From: Alphaproteobacteria bacterium
GTDB lineage: Bacteria; Pseudomonadota; Alphaproteobacteria; UBA9219; RGZA01
Length of the DNA: 64,000 nt
Direction of reading: 5' to 3'
Assembly (NCBI GenBank): GCA_033762625.1
Contig: JANRLI010000003.1
Span: forward strand, 62,001-126,000
Each line of letters opens with the position of its first letter. The stretch's first letter is position 1. The notes under the pieces were generated by a model. It did no database searches. It was not told the origin of the DNA and was given only the letters and a program-made list of their open reading frames with translations. Positions 27,988-36,561 of this stretch are shown in pieces. The translations under genes and the position numbers were made by a program.

Positions 27988-28026
27988 AGGGGCTGCCCGC
28001 GCAAAATCGGGTGGCCTCTTTTTTTT
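27988..28026 (+). terminator. Rho-independent terminator of mlaC
   Basis: A 12-bp stem with wobbles (AGGGGCTGCCCG pairing with CGGGTGGCCTCT) and an 8-nt loop is followed by a run of T residues, 30 bp after the mlaC stop. Confidence 0.8.
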
Positions 28027-28047
28027 GATTTTTTTTGTGTTTCCTGT

Positions 28048-28127
28048 TTGACTCATAGTCCGAATGCTTGTTAGTCTAGGAATTGGGTCACATTCCCCCA
28101 ACGGAATGCTTCTATTCTGGAAGGAAT
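28048..28127 (+). promoter_or_regulatory. serC promoter candidate and structured leader
   Basis: TTGACT (28048-28053) and TAGTCT (28072-28077) are spaced 18 bp and form a weak promoter candidate. Downstream, alternating GGAAT (28079, 28103, 28123) and ATTCC/ATTC (28092, 28114) elements allow mutually exclusive hairpins. The last GGAAT overlaps the serC ribosome site. A serC leader RNA motif has been described in alphaproteobacteria; I cannot confirm that this is the same structure. Confidence 0.4.
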
Positions 28128-28134
28128 AGCTACA

Positions 28135-29349
28135 ATGTTAGACACGGCGAATACGAACACGAATAAAACTACTATGACGAATGTTAATAAACCGACGCAA
28201 AAGCCAAAGAACCCCGGGTTTTCCTGTGGGCCTACCGCCAAGCGCCCAGGTTGGACATTCGATGCAATCAAGGGCGCATTATTAGGTCGCTCGCACCGCG
28301 CTAAAGAAGCGAAAGTCAAACTCCAGCAAATCATCGACCTGTCACGCGAAACGCTTGGCATACCGGCAGATTATAAAATCGCTATCACTGCTGCCTCCGA
28401 TACAGGCGCGGTTGAACTTGCCATGTGGAACCTTTTGGGTGCGCGCCCAGTTGATGTATTCGCATGGGAAGCATTCGGCAAAGACTGGGTTGTCGATATT
28501 ATTGATGAATTGAAAATTCCAAATGCCCGCAAATTTGTGCCTGCTTATGGCCAATTGCCGGACATGAAGCAGGCTAACCCTGCACATGATATTGTGTTCA
28601 CATGGAACGGTACTGCTTCTGGCGTCAAAGTTCCGAATGCTGACTGGATTAGCGACAGCCGCGAAGGACTGACCATTTGCGATGCGACGTCTGCGGTTTA
28701 TGCCATGCCGCTTCCATGGGAAAAGCTCGATGTCGTGACTTATTCATGGCAAAAAGTTCTGGGCAGTGAAGCTGCGCATGGCATGGTTGTGATGAGCCCA
28801 CGCGCAATCAAGCGCCTTGAAACATACACCCCAAGCTGGCCAATTCCAAAAATCTTCCGCATTACCAAGAAGGGTAAGATCAACGAAGCCTTCTTTACTG
28901 GTGAAGTGATTAACACCCCGTCCATGATGTGCGTTGAGGACGTTCTGGATGCGCTGAACTGGGTTAAATCAATTGGCGGCGCAAAGGGCATGGTTGAACG
29001 CAATCGGGCCAATTACAAAGTTCTTGCCGACTGGATTGAGCGCACCCCATGGGTTGATTTCCTTGCCCAGGATGCGGCAACACGCTCTACCACATCGGTA
29101 TGCTTTGTATTTACCGATCCTGATTATCTGAAGTTGAACGATGAAGGCCGTGCAGCTTTCGCAAAACGTGTCAACGGCCTCCTTGAAAAAGAAGGAGCAG
29201 CTTTGGATGCGAACTCATACCGTGATGCTCCTCCGGGCTTGCGCATTTGGGTTGGCAGCACTGTTGAAACATCCGACATTCAGGCGTTGTTGCCATGGAT
29301 TGACTGGGCATTTGCCACAGCTAAGTCCGAACTTCGCGCTGCTGCTTAA
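28135..29349 (+). CDS. serC: Phosphoserine aminotransferase
   Basis: A 404-residue class V aminotransferase of the alphaproteobacterial SerC type, making phosphoserine from 3-phosphohydroxypyruvate. An N-terminal ~24-residue Asn/Thr/Lys-rich stretch precedes the conserved NPGFSCGPTAKRPGWT. The PLP lysine is in VVTYSWQKVLGSEAAHG (about 200-216). ITAASDTGAVELAMWNLLG and TWNGTASGVKVPNADWI are further signatures. The ATG at 28135 has a GGAAGGA ribosome site. serA follows after 98 bp, so the two successive serine-pathway steps are adjacent. Confidence 0.95.
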   Translation: MLDTANTNTNKTTMTNVNKPTQKPKNPGFSCGPTAKRPGWTFDAIKGALLGRSHRAKEAKVKLQQIIDLSRETLGIPADYKIAITAASDTGAVELAMWNLLGARPVDVFAWEAFGKDWVVDIIDELKIPNARKFVPAYGQLPDMKQANPAHDIVFTWNGTASGVKVPNADWISDSREGLTICDATSAVYAMPLPWEKLDVVTYSWQKVLGSEAAHGMVVMSPRAIKRLETYTPSWPIPKIFRITKKGKINEAFFTGEVINTPSMMCVEDVLDALNWVKSIGGAKGMVERNRANYKVLADWIERTPWVDFLAQDAATRSTTSVCFVFTDPDYLKLNDEGRAAFAKRVNGLLEKEGAALDANSYRDAPPGLRIWVGSTVETSDIQALLPWIDWAFATAKSELRAAA

Positions 29350-29447
29350 AGAACCTGCCAGATAATCATCGGCAGTTTTCTTTGTTTTTCAAAACAACTG
29401 AAAATCTAAATCTACATTAATCACAATCTTAAACCACAGGTGCTCTC

Positions 29448-31049
29448 ATGACTGCTAACGCCAATAAACCAAAGGTACTGATTTCGGATGAACTTTCCCC
29501 CCGCGCTGTTGAAATCTTCAAGGAACGCGGCGTAGATGTCGATGTAAAGACAGGCCTGAAGCCTGATGAATTGAACGCCATCATCAACGACTATGATGGT
29601 CTTGCCATTCGCTCCGCAACCAAGGTGACGAAGGCGATTTTAACAACCGCCAAGCGTTTGAAAGTGGTTGGCCGCGCGGGTATCGGCGTTGATAACGTGG
29701 ATATTCCAGAAGCAACCGGTCGCGGTGTGGTTGTTATGAATACGCCATTTGGCAACTCCATCACCACGGCAGAGCACGCCATTGCGATGATGTTTGCATT
29801 GGCGCGTGAATTGCCAGCAGCGAATGCATCAACCCATGCGGGAAAGTGGGAAAAAAACCGCTTTATGGGTGTGGAATTATTCGGCAAGACCCTTGGCGTG
29901 ATTGGGTGTGGCAACATCGGTTCAATTGTTGCTGACCGCGGCGTTGGTCTCAAGATGAAAGTGGTTGCATTCGACCCTTATCTCTCAGAAGAACGCGCAC
30001 GTGATTTGGGGGTTGAAAAGGTTGAGCTGGATGCGTTGTTCGCACGCGCTGATTTCATCACGCTGCATACCCCGTTAACTGAATCCACCAAAAACATCAT
30101 CGATGCAAAATCTTTGGCGAAGTGCAAGAAGGGTGTCCGCATTATCAATTGCGCACGTGGCGGCCTTGTGAACGAGGCCGATCTTAAGGCTGCGATTGAT
30201 AGCGGGCATTGCGCCGGCGCCGCCTTGGACGTATTTCCGGTAGAACCGGCCAAGGAAAACATCTTCTTTGGCAATGAAAAGGTTATTTGTACCCCGCATC
30301 TTGGCGCATCCACCACCGAAGCGCAGGAAAATGTTGCCCTGCAAATTGCAGAGCAAATGTCCGATTATCTGGTCAGCGGCGCTGTTGTAAACGCGCTGAA
30401 TATGCCATCGCTGTCAGCCGAAGATGCTGTTAAGCTGCGCCCTTATATGCGCCTTGCGGAATTCCTTGGCAGCTATTGTGGTCAAGTGATTGATACTGGC
30501 ATCAAGGAAATCGCGATTGACTATGAAGGTCATGCAGCAAGCCTGAATACCAAGCCGATGACCGCGCTTATTCTCATGTCCATCCTTCGTCCACAATTGG
30601 ACAGCGTGAACATGATTAATGCGCCGGTGGTCGCACGTGAACGTAATATCCAGATTTCGGAAACAAAGCGCGAAGTAAATCGCGATTATCCAACTTTGCT
30701 GCGCATCACCTTGACCACCGAGCAAGGCAAATACAAAATTGCCGGTTCATTGATTGGTGCGGAGCGTCCACGTATTGTAGCGCTTGGTGATTTCAACGTG
30801 GAAGTCGAGCCATCGCCCGTAATGCTGTATGTGCGTAACGAAGATAAGCCAGGTCTTATCGGTCGTTTGGGTACATTCCTTGGTGATAACAAGATTAATA
30901 TCGCAAACTTCAACCTTGGTCGCACAGGCGATCAGGCTTTGGCGTTGATTGCCGTTGATCAGCCTGTTGGTCCTGAATTGATTGAAAAAATCGGCAAGTT
31001 ACAGGGTGTATTAAAGGCGCGCGAATTGAAGTTCGCGCTTGGCAAATAA
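29448..31049 (+). CDS. serA: D-3-phosphoglycerate dehydrogenase
   Basis: A 533-residue SerA, the first enzyme of serine synthesis, oxidising 3-phosphoglycerate with NAD. The nucleotide-binding motif is LGVIGCGNIGSIVADRGVG (about 149-167). The catalytic Arg is in INCARGGLVNEADL and the catalytic His in VICTPHLGASTTEAQEN. The long form contains an intervening substrate-binding-like domain and a C-terminal ACT domain (MLYVRNEDKPGLIGRLGTFL), which in other species gives serine feedback. Start at the ATG 29448. No clear terminator follows. Confidence 0.96.
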   Translation: MTANANKPKVLISDELSPRAVEIFKERGVDVDVKTGLKPDELNAIINDYDGLAIRSATKVTKAILTTAKRLKVVGRAGIGVDNVDIPEATGRGVVVMNTPFGNSITTAEHAIAMMFALARELPAANASTHAGKWEKNRFMGVELFGKTLGVIGCGNIGSIVADRGVGLKMKVVAFDPYLSEERARDLGVEKVELDALFARADFITLHTPLTESTKNIIDAKSLAKCKKGVRIINCARGGLVNEADLKAAIDSGHCAGAALDVFPVEPAKENIFFGNEKVICTPHLGASTTEAQENVALQIAEQMSDYLVSGAVVNALNMPSLSAEDAVKLRPYMRLAEFLGSYCGQVIDTGIKEIAIDYEGHAASLNTKPMTALILMSILRPQLDSVNMINAPVVARERNIQISETKREVNRDYPTLLRITLTTEQGKYKIAGSLIGAERPRIVALGDFNVEVEPSPVMLYVRNEDKPGLIGRLGTFLGDNKINIANFNLGRTGDQALALIAVDQPVGPELIEKIGKLQGVLKARELKFALGK

Positions 31050-31132
31050 ATCTGCTTTGGCTGATTTGTTCATTTCCTAGACACGAATCTGAAAATCCAG
31101 CTTTAATTCAGAAGCAGGACCAGCGATTCACG

Positions 31133-31166
31133 TTTCATGCATCGGCGTAGATGCCAATCCATGAAA
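31133..31166. repeat. Nested inverted repeat between serA and the coiled-coil gene
   Basis: TTTCATG (31133-31139) pairs exactly with CATGAAA (31160-31166), and GCATC (31139-31143) pairs with GATGC (31150-31154) inside it. No T run follows, so it is not a typical terminator. It may be a leader structure or an operator for the gene at 31209. Confidence 0.4.
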
Positions 31167-31208
31167 TGATCGCGGTTAAATGCGGGATTTTTGATAAGTG
31201 GGCTATGT

Positions 31209-31628
31209 ATGAGTTCGAACGCATTAGACAAACTAAGTAAAGTATTGGCACTGGCTGATAGTGGGCATGATGGTGAGGCACTAGCTGCATTACGTGCAGC
31301 ACGCACTATGTTGCACAGTGATGGTCTGAATCTTTCGAACGTATTGCAAACGGCTATTGCTGACCGCCGCCATGAGGTTGTGCAAGTTCGGGGCGGTGTG
31401 GTTGCATCCTTGCAAAAAGAGGTCGTGCAATTGCAGTTCCAGATTGCCAAAATGCAACGCGATTTACGCGAGCAACAAGCAGAAACCCAATATTGGAAAA
31501 AGCATGCCGAAGAAGCAAACCGCAAACTCAAAAAACTGAATGTGGACGCAGATTTGCGCCAACGGCGTCTTGCCGAAGCTGCAGCGAATTTGGCCGAAAT
31601 TGCTAAAGGGTTGGAAGAACAAGGTTAA
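31209..31628 (+). CDS. DUF2786-like / coiled-coil hypothetical protein
   Basis: A 139-residue soluble protein without a signal peptide. The first ~45 residues (DKLSKVLALADSGHDGEALA, then ALRAARTMLHSDGL) resemble the DUF2786 pattern of small helical domains. Residues about 60-139 form a long coiled coil rich in Gln, Lys, Glu and Ala (SLQKEVVQLQFQIAKMQRDL). The ATG at 31209 is preferred over an upstream TTG at 31191. Function unknown. A nested inverted repeat lies upstream. Confidence 0.7.
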   Translation: MSSNALDKLSKVLALADSGHDGEALAALRAARTMLHSDGLNLSNVLQTAIADRRHEVVQVRGGVVASLQKEVVQLQFQIAKMQRDLREQQAETQYWKKHAEEANRKLKKLNVDADLRQRRLAEAAANLAEIAKGLEEQG

Positions 31629-31747
31629 AAGCTAGTAAGGGTGTGTTATCCCGTTTTAATTGTGTCAAAATTGGCTATTCGAACTTTGTTAACCGTTTAA
31701 AAATATACTGGTTTTATTGAAGTTTTCTCTTTTGGCAGGTGTTGGAC

Positions 31748-32122
31748 ATGGTGCGCTTATCGGGTTTTTTTATTGCTGCAATCATGGTGTTTGGTATCAC
31801 CTGTAGTGCAAGTGCATGGGCAGAAACAACTCCTCCTCCGGCAACTCCTCCAGCGGAAACCAAATGCGCACTCGATGAAGCTCCTGTAACAGAAAATGGA
31901 TCTACTGTATGCAAGAAAGTTCCAGCATGCAATGAAAAGGGGGAGGCAATAGCGTATGATACCGCTACCCAGAAATTCATGTGCAGGAAACTGGTGCTGT
32001 GTGATCCAAAGCGTCAGCAGGCTGCCTACATCGATGGCAAAAATGTTTGCATTGATGTTCCCAATTGTGAAGCACAGGGCCGTTCCTATGCGTTTGATGG
32101 AACCAAGATGGTTTGCAAATAG
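31748..32122 (+). CDS. Small secreted cysteine-repeat protein, unknown function
   Basis: A 124-residue predicted exported protein. Residues 1-25 are a signal peptide (FFIAAIMVFGITCSASAWA, cut before ETTPP). A short Pro/Thr linker leads to a domain of four tandem units, each Cys-x(14 to 17)-Cys, joined by exactly five residues each time (KKVPA, RKLVL, IDVPN). The mature part has eight cysteines, suggesting one disulfide per unit in the periplasm or outside. I do not recognise the family. The ATG at 31748 is preferred over a GTG at 31739. A strong hairpin terminator lies downstream. Confidence 0.7.
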   Translation: MVRLSGFFIAAIMVFGITCSASAWAETTPPPATPPAETKCALDEAPVTENGSTVCKKVPACNEKGEAIAYDTATQKFMCRKLVLCDPKRQQAAYIDGKNVCIDVPNCEAQGRSYAFDGTKMVCK

Positions 32123-32136
32123 CCTGCTAAAGATAT

Positions 32137-32170
32137 AAAAAAAGCCGCCTAGTGATAGGCGGCTTTTTTT
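32137..32170. terminator. Bidirectional terminator between the cysteine-repeat gene and gap
   Basis: A perfect 10-bp stem (AAGCCGCCTA with TAGGCGGCTT), extended by A and T runs on both sides, has a 4-nt loop. It can end both the plus-strand gene at 31748 and the minus-strand gap gene, whose stop is 18 bp away. Confidence 0.9.
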
Positions 32171-32187
32171 GTTGATCGGTGCAAGAG

Positions 32188-33195
32188 CTATCCAACCTTA
32201 TGCATCGCAACAGCGGTATCTGCCATGCGGTTGGAGAAGCCCCATTCATTATCGTACCATGTAAGAATACGTACCATATTGCCTTCAATCACCTTGGTTT
32301 CATGCAAGGCAAAAGTGGAAGAGTGGGGATCATGGTTGAAGTCGGTTGATACCAACGGAACATCATAGGTACCCAGAATACCTTTCAAGCTACCTGCGGC
32401 AGCTTTGGAAATAGCATTATTTACTTCCTCTACCGTGGTTGGCTTCTTGGTGATGAACTTGAAATCCACAACCGATACGTTGGCGGTCGGTACGCGGATG
32501 GATGTACCGTCCAGCTTGCCTTTCAATTCCGGCAGAACCTTGCCCACAGCCTTTGCAGCACCAGTAGATGTCGGGATCATGTTCAAGGCTGCGGCGCGTG
32601 CACGTGCATAATCTTTGTGCATGGTATCGACCGTGCGTTGATCGCCCGTATAGGAGTGGATGGTGGTCATGAACCCTTTTTCAATACCGATGGCTTGATG
32701 CAGCACATGGACAACTGGAGCAAGACAGTTCGTTGTGCATGAAGCATTCGAAACCACAGTATGTTCCGGCTTCAGCAAATGATGGTTCACGCCATAGACA
32801 ACCGTAATATCTTCTTCTTCTGCGGGAGCCGAAATCAGCACCTTTTTTGCGCCTGCTGCAATGTGTTTAGCTGCATCTGCGCGCTTTGTGAAAATGCCCG
32901 AGCATTCCAAGGCGATATCAATTTGATGATCTTTCCATGGCAACGCAGCGGGGTCCTTTACGTTCAAAACCTTCACGGGCTTGCCGTTTACGGTCATCAC
33001 ATCGCCCGCAACGGTGACTTCCCCGGGGAAGCGGCCATGCACAGAATCATATTTCAAAAGATGGGCATTGGTTTGTGCATCGGCCAAATCGTTGATGGCA
33101 ACGACTTCAATATCTTTACGGCCGGATTCAAAAATCGCACGAAACACCAGACGGCCGATACGGCCAAAACCATTAATAGCTACGCGAACGGTCAT
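32188..33195 (-). CDS. gap: Glyceraldehyde-3-phosphate dehydrogenase
   Basis: A 335-residue GAPDH of central carbon metabolism. The NAD-binding start is VRVAINGFGRIGRLVFRAIF, and the active-site block SNASCTTNCLAPVVHVLHQA carries the catalytic Cys. YDNEWGFSNRMADTAV near the C-terminus is typical. The gene follows tkt by 39 bp on the same strand, a common tkt-gap pairing, but no pgk or fba follows; the transcript appears to end at the hairpin 32137-32170. Confidence 0.97.
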   Translation of the reverse strand: MTVRVAINGFGRIGRLVFRAIFESGRKDIEVVAINDLADAQTNAHLLKYDSVHGRFPGEVTVAGDVMTVNGKPVKVLNVKDPAALPWKDHQIDIALECSGIFTKRADAAKHIAAGAKKVLISAPAEEEDITVVYGVNHHLLKPEHTVVSNASCTTNCLAPVVHVLHQAIGIEKGFMTTIHSYTGDQRTVDTMHKDYARARAAALNMIPTSTGAAKAVGKVLPELKGKLDGTSIRVPTANVSVVDFKFITKKPTTVEEVNNAISKAAAGSLKGILGTYDVPLVSTDFNHDPHSSTFALHETKVIEGNMVRILTWYDNEWGFSNRMADTAVAMHKVG

Positions 33196-33234
33196 ACCAT
33201 TTATTCCTTAAAGCTTGAGTTTTAAATTGAGCGG

Positions 33235-35247
33235 CTATTTAAGCAAAGTATGGGCTGTGCTGACAATAGCATCATCGGTAATGCCGAAATGCTTGTACAA
33301 CTGGGGTGCTGGCGCTGACTCCCCGAAGCTGTTCATGCCAATAAAGGCATCTTGCGCGCGCAAAAATCTGTCCCAACTCATGCGAATACCTGCTTCAATG
33401 GCAATGCGCGGAACGCTGCCAAGCACGGAATTACGGTAGCTTTCCGATTGCTGATTGAAGATTTCCATGCATGGCATCGAAACAACAACCGCAGAAATGC
33501 CAGCAGATTTAAGTTTATCATAGGCAGCAACGGCAATTGAAAGTTCCGAACCTGTGGAGATAAGCGTGATTTGGCGTTTTGCGCTATCACCGCACAGAAT
33601 ATAAGCTCCCTTGGCCGACAAATTTTCGTCGCCCGCTTCGCTGCGAAGTGTTGGCAAGTTTTGCCGGCACAGCGCAAGCAATGATGGGCCGGTTTTATGC
33701 GCAAGGGCTAGTTCCCAGCATTCCGCTGTTTCAATACTATCGCATGGACGCATGGTCAGAAGGTTTGGAATAGCGCGAAGCGATGACAGATGTTCAACCG
33801 GTTGATGCGTTGGACCGTCTTCGCCCAACCCAATACTGTCGTGCGTCATAATATGAATGACTTGCTGTTTCATCAGCGCGCCAAGGCGAATGGCGGGGCG
33901 CGAATAATCCGCAAATTGCAGGAACGTGCCACTGTAAGGAATGATGCCGCCATGCAGCGCCAAACCATTCATCGCTGCGGCCATGCCGTGTTCACGTACG
34001 CCGTAATGGATATAACGGCCTTTGAAATCCGGCAAAATATTGCCAAAACCTTTGACAAAGGTGTTCACCGAACCCGTTAAGTCGGCGGAACCGCCAACCA
34101 GTTCTGGTACATGGGCTAACAATGCTTCCAGCGTATTGCCAGAGCATACGCGGGTCGCTAGCGTCGGTTTGGTTTCTTTTGCTTTTGTCTTGAATGCCTT
34201 TAATGCATCTTTTGCGGCCTGATTAATATCGCCCTTTATCGCGCTATCGAATGCGGCGCGGTTTGCGGATGCCTGATGGCGCTTTGTCCAGGCTTGGTAT
34301 TCAGCTTGGCACCGCGTGCCAAAATTGCGCCATGCTCCCAATACGTCATCCGGAACTACAAATGCGGGTGATGACCAGCCAAGTTTTTCCCGTGTGCCAG
34401 CAATTTCTTCCGCGCCAAGGGGGGAGCCATGCACACTATGTGTGCCCGATTTTTTCGGCGCGCCAAAGCCAATGATAGTGCGGCATGAAATGATGCTTGG
34501 GCGCGGGTCGCGCTGCGCAGCGCTAATCGCGGCTTCAATCGCGCCATGATCATGACCGTCGCAGCGTAGGGTTTGCCAACCATAGGATTCAAAACGCTTT
34601 GCCGTATCTTCGGTAAAGGCAAGGGATGTCGCGCCATCGATGGAAATGAGGTTATCGTCATATAATACAATGAGTTTGCCGAGCTTCATGTGGCCAGCAA
34701 GTGAACCAGCTTCGTGGCTGATGCCTTCCATCAAATCGCCATCGCCGCACATGACATAGGTGGTGTGGTTGACCAGTTCATCGCCAAAACGGGCATTCAT
34801 CAATCGCTCTGCAATCGCATAGCCAACCGAAGTCGCAATGCCTTGACCCAATGGGCCGGTGGTCATTTCAATGCCTGCGCTTGGCATGACTTCTGGGTGC
34901 CCAGCAGTAATCGCGTGAAGCTGACGGAAATTTTTCAATTCATCCAGCGTCATTTTTTCATAGCCCGTGAGATAGTTCACGGCATACAAAAGCATGGAAC
35001 CATGGCCGCCCGATAAAATGAAACGGTCGCGGTCAGGCCAAGTGGGATCTTTGGGATTAAACTTTAAAAACTTGCCCCACAATACGGCAGCGACATCGGC
35101 CATGCCCATGGGCATGCCGGGGTGCCCCGATTTGGCAGCTTCCACTGCATCCATCGCAAGAACACGAATGGAATTGGCAAGTGTATGAAGGGAAGGGGAT
35201 GACACGGTATTTTGAGACATATTTTTTGGGGCTGTATTGTTTTGCAT
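33235..35247 (-). CDS. tkt: Transketolase
   Basis: A 670-residue thiamine-diphosphate enzyme of the pentose phosphate pathway. The N-terminal signatures are RVLAMDAVEAAKSGHPGMPM and FILSGGHGSMLLYAVNYLTG. The ThDP-binding motif is GDGDLMEGISHEAGSLAGH and the second domain has MTHDSIGLGEDGPTHQPVEH. The first ATG (35245-35247) is used; an internal ATG at codon 10 (MSQNTVSS) is also possible, and neither has a strong ribosome site. It leads the tkt-gap pair. Confidence 0.95.
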   Translation of the reverse strand: MQNNTAPKNMSQNTVSSPSLHTLANSIRVLAMDAVEAAKSGHPGMPMGMADVAAVLWGKFLKFNPKDPTWPDRDRFILSGGHGSMLLYAVNYLTGYEKMTLDELKNFRQLHAITAGHPEVMPSAGIEMTTGPLGQGIATSVGYAIAERLMNARFGDELVNHTTYVMCGDGDLMEGISHEAGSLAGHMKLGKLIVLYDDNLISIDGATSLAFTEDTAKRFESYGWQTLRCDGHDHGAIEAAISAAQRDPRPSIISCRTIIGFGAPKKSGTHSVHGSPLGAEEIAGTREKLGWSSPAFVVPDDVLGAWRNFGTRCQAEYQAWTKRHQASANRAAFDSAIKGDINQAAKDALKAFKTKAKETKPTLATRVCSGNTLEALLAHVPELVGGSADLTGSVNTFVKGFGNILPDFKGRYIHYGVREHGMAAAMNGLALHGGIIPYSGTFLQFADYSRPAIRLGALMKQQVIHIMTHDSIGLGEDGPTHQPVEHLSSLRAIPNLLTMRPCDSIETAECWELALAHKTGPSLLALCRQNLPTLRSEAGDENLSAKGAYILCGDSAKRQITLISTGSELSIAVAAYDKLKSAGISAVVVSMPCMEIFNQQSESYRNSVLGSVPRIAIEAGIRMSWDRFLRAQDAFIGMNSFGESAPAPQLYKHFGITDDAIVSTAHTLLK

Positions 35248-35300
35248 GCATTCTTTTTAGCATGCGAAACCGCTTTGACAAGCACGGCCTTTTTCCCAAT

Positions 35301-35335
35301 AAAAAAGGCCGTATTCCTATTAGAAATACGGCCTT
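35301..35335 (-). terminator. Rho-independent terminator of the ompW-like gene
   Basis: An 11-bp stem (AAGGCCGTATT with AATACGGCCTT) with a 9-nt loop is followed on the minus strand by T residues, 27 bp after the OmpW stop. The neighbouring GGCCTTTTT (35286-35295 region) could form an alternative hairpin with the same A-rich arm. Confidence 0.85.
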
Positions 35336-35361
35336 AATTTTATAATAGAACGGGAATGTTG

Positions 35362-36117
35362 TTAGAACCGGTAGCCAAAACCAAAGCCAACCAGAACGGG
35401 GTTTAAATCAACATTACTTTTCCACGGGCCAACGGTTCCGTTTCCTTTAACATTGGTATCAAGGAACACTTTCTTAACGTCGAAGTTAAGCGACCAGTTG
35501 CCTTGCAACGCAACGTCCATACCCGCCTGGAATGCGTAGCCGAAGCTGTTCTCATACTTGGATTCCGTAATGGTTCCGCCCGCAGCATCTGCGCCATAGA
35601 AAATAGTGTAGTTCACGCCCGCGCCAAAATATGGGCTGAAGCGGCTTTCCGGCATGGGGTGATATTGAACGGTTAGGGTCGGTGGCAATAACCAAACCGT
35701 TCCAACGGGAACATGGGTCGCGCCAGCAACGGCATTCACTTCGTGTTGGGTTGTTGCCAATACCAGTTCCGCAGCAAAGTTCTTGGTAAAGAAGTAGGTT
35801 AAGTCAATTTCAGGAACGAACTCTGAAGACACTTCGGCGTTAAGGCCAAGCGGCGCGCCAGCTGCGCTGGTGATTTCACCACTTTCATCAGTGAATACGC
35901 CTAGACCGCGAAGGCGTATGCCGAAATCACCCGCTTGTTTCGGACGGAAGGCCGGCAGGCCATCATTTGGTTCGATGATAGGGTTGGTGGCAACTGCATC
36001 AACAGGGGAAACAGCCGGCTTTGCAGGGGCTTTGTGGGTTGCAGCGAATGCAGGTGCGGCAGCAAGCGCAATGGCAAGCACTGCGGTTGAAGCGAGAGAG
36101 GTTTTTAATAGAGACAT
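35362..36117 (-). CDS. ompW: OmpW-family outer-membrane protein
   Basis: A 251-residue beta-barrel porin of the OmpW family. A signal peptide covers residues 1-25 (MSLLKTSLASTAVLAIALAA then APAFA). A Pro/Ala-rich linker follows, then the barrel with FGIRLRGLGVFTDESGEI, VPEIDLTYFFTKNFAAELVL and LPPTLTVQYHPMPESRFSPY. The last residue is Phe (FGFGYRF), the usual Bam-recognition end. The ATG at 36115-36117 has AGGAAA upstream and is preferred over the longer frame starting at 36240. In other bacteria OmpW carries small hydrophobic molecules and responds to oxygen or stress. Confidence 0.92.
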   Translation of the reverse strand: MSLLKTSLASTAVLAIALAAAPAFAATHKAPAKPAVSPVDAVATNPIIEPNDGLPAFRPKQAGDFGIRLRGLGVFTDESGEITSAAGAPLGLNAEVSSEFVPEIDLTYFFTKNFAAELVLATTQHEVNAVAGATHVPVGTVWLLPPTLTVQYHPMPESRFSPYFGAGVNYTIFYGADAAGGTITESKYENSFGYAFQAGMDVALQGNWSLNFDVKKVFLDTNVKGNGTVGPWKSNVDLNPVLVGFGFGYRF

Positions 36118-36458
36118 GATGTTTTCCTGAGTGTGGTTAGGGAGCAATCGATGCCCAACCATTCGTACAAACTCATGCAAAGGTCGATGTGACAAAATGT
36201 ACATTTCATGCCTTGTGCGGCTGATGTGGCAGAAAAACAACTTTGCACGCGGCGTTGAACTGTGCGGCCAAACGTCGAATATCGAATAAATATGCTTATT
36301 TGCAGCGTTTTAGGAGGATTAATAAATTCTCCTCCAAATGATATTCACTCTTATAATATTCTCTGCTAACTAGATGCCTTCTGAAAACGGTGCCGTCCTC
36401 CTTCGCCAAGGCTTGGGAGGACAATTTATAGGCTTTGTTGTTTTTAGTTGAATAAATT
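36118..36458. other. Intergenic region upstream of ompW
   Basis: A 341-bp stretch with no credible gene. It contains two short inverted repeats: GGAGGA (36313 region) with TCCTCC about 12 bp later, and GTCCTCC/GGAGGAC arms around 36396-36420. Neither is followed by a strong T run. A promoter for ompW should lie here, but I cannot place it. Confidence 0.5.
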
Positions 36459-36476
36459 GGATGGGTGGCCGAGTGC
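36459..36476 (+). repeat. Truncated copy of the tRNA-Ser 5' end
   Basis: Eighteen bases match the first 18 bases of the tRNA-Ser gene at 36562-36579 with two differences. They cover the acceptor strand and part of the D arm only; no matching 3' half follows. It looks like a remnant of a duplicated tRNA or of a recombination event. Confidence 0.6.
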
Positions 36477-36479
36477 CCC

Positions 36480-36520
36480 GTCAGCGAAGCTGGCATGAAA
36501 AACATGTCAGCGAAGCTGAC
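36480..36520. repeat. Two tandem hairpin palindromes
   Basis: GTCAGCGAAGCTGGC (36480-36494) and GTCAGCGAAGCTGAC (36506-36520) are near-identical and each folds on itself as GTCAGC-GAA-GCTGAC. They are 11 bp apart and lie between the tRNA fragment and the intact tRNA gene. Confidence 0.7.
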
Positions 36521-36561
36521 GAATACTTCAAGCACGAGGTTGCGCGGCAAATGTTTGGTAC

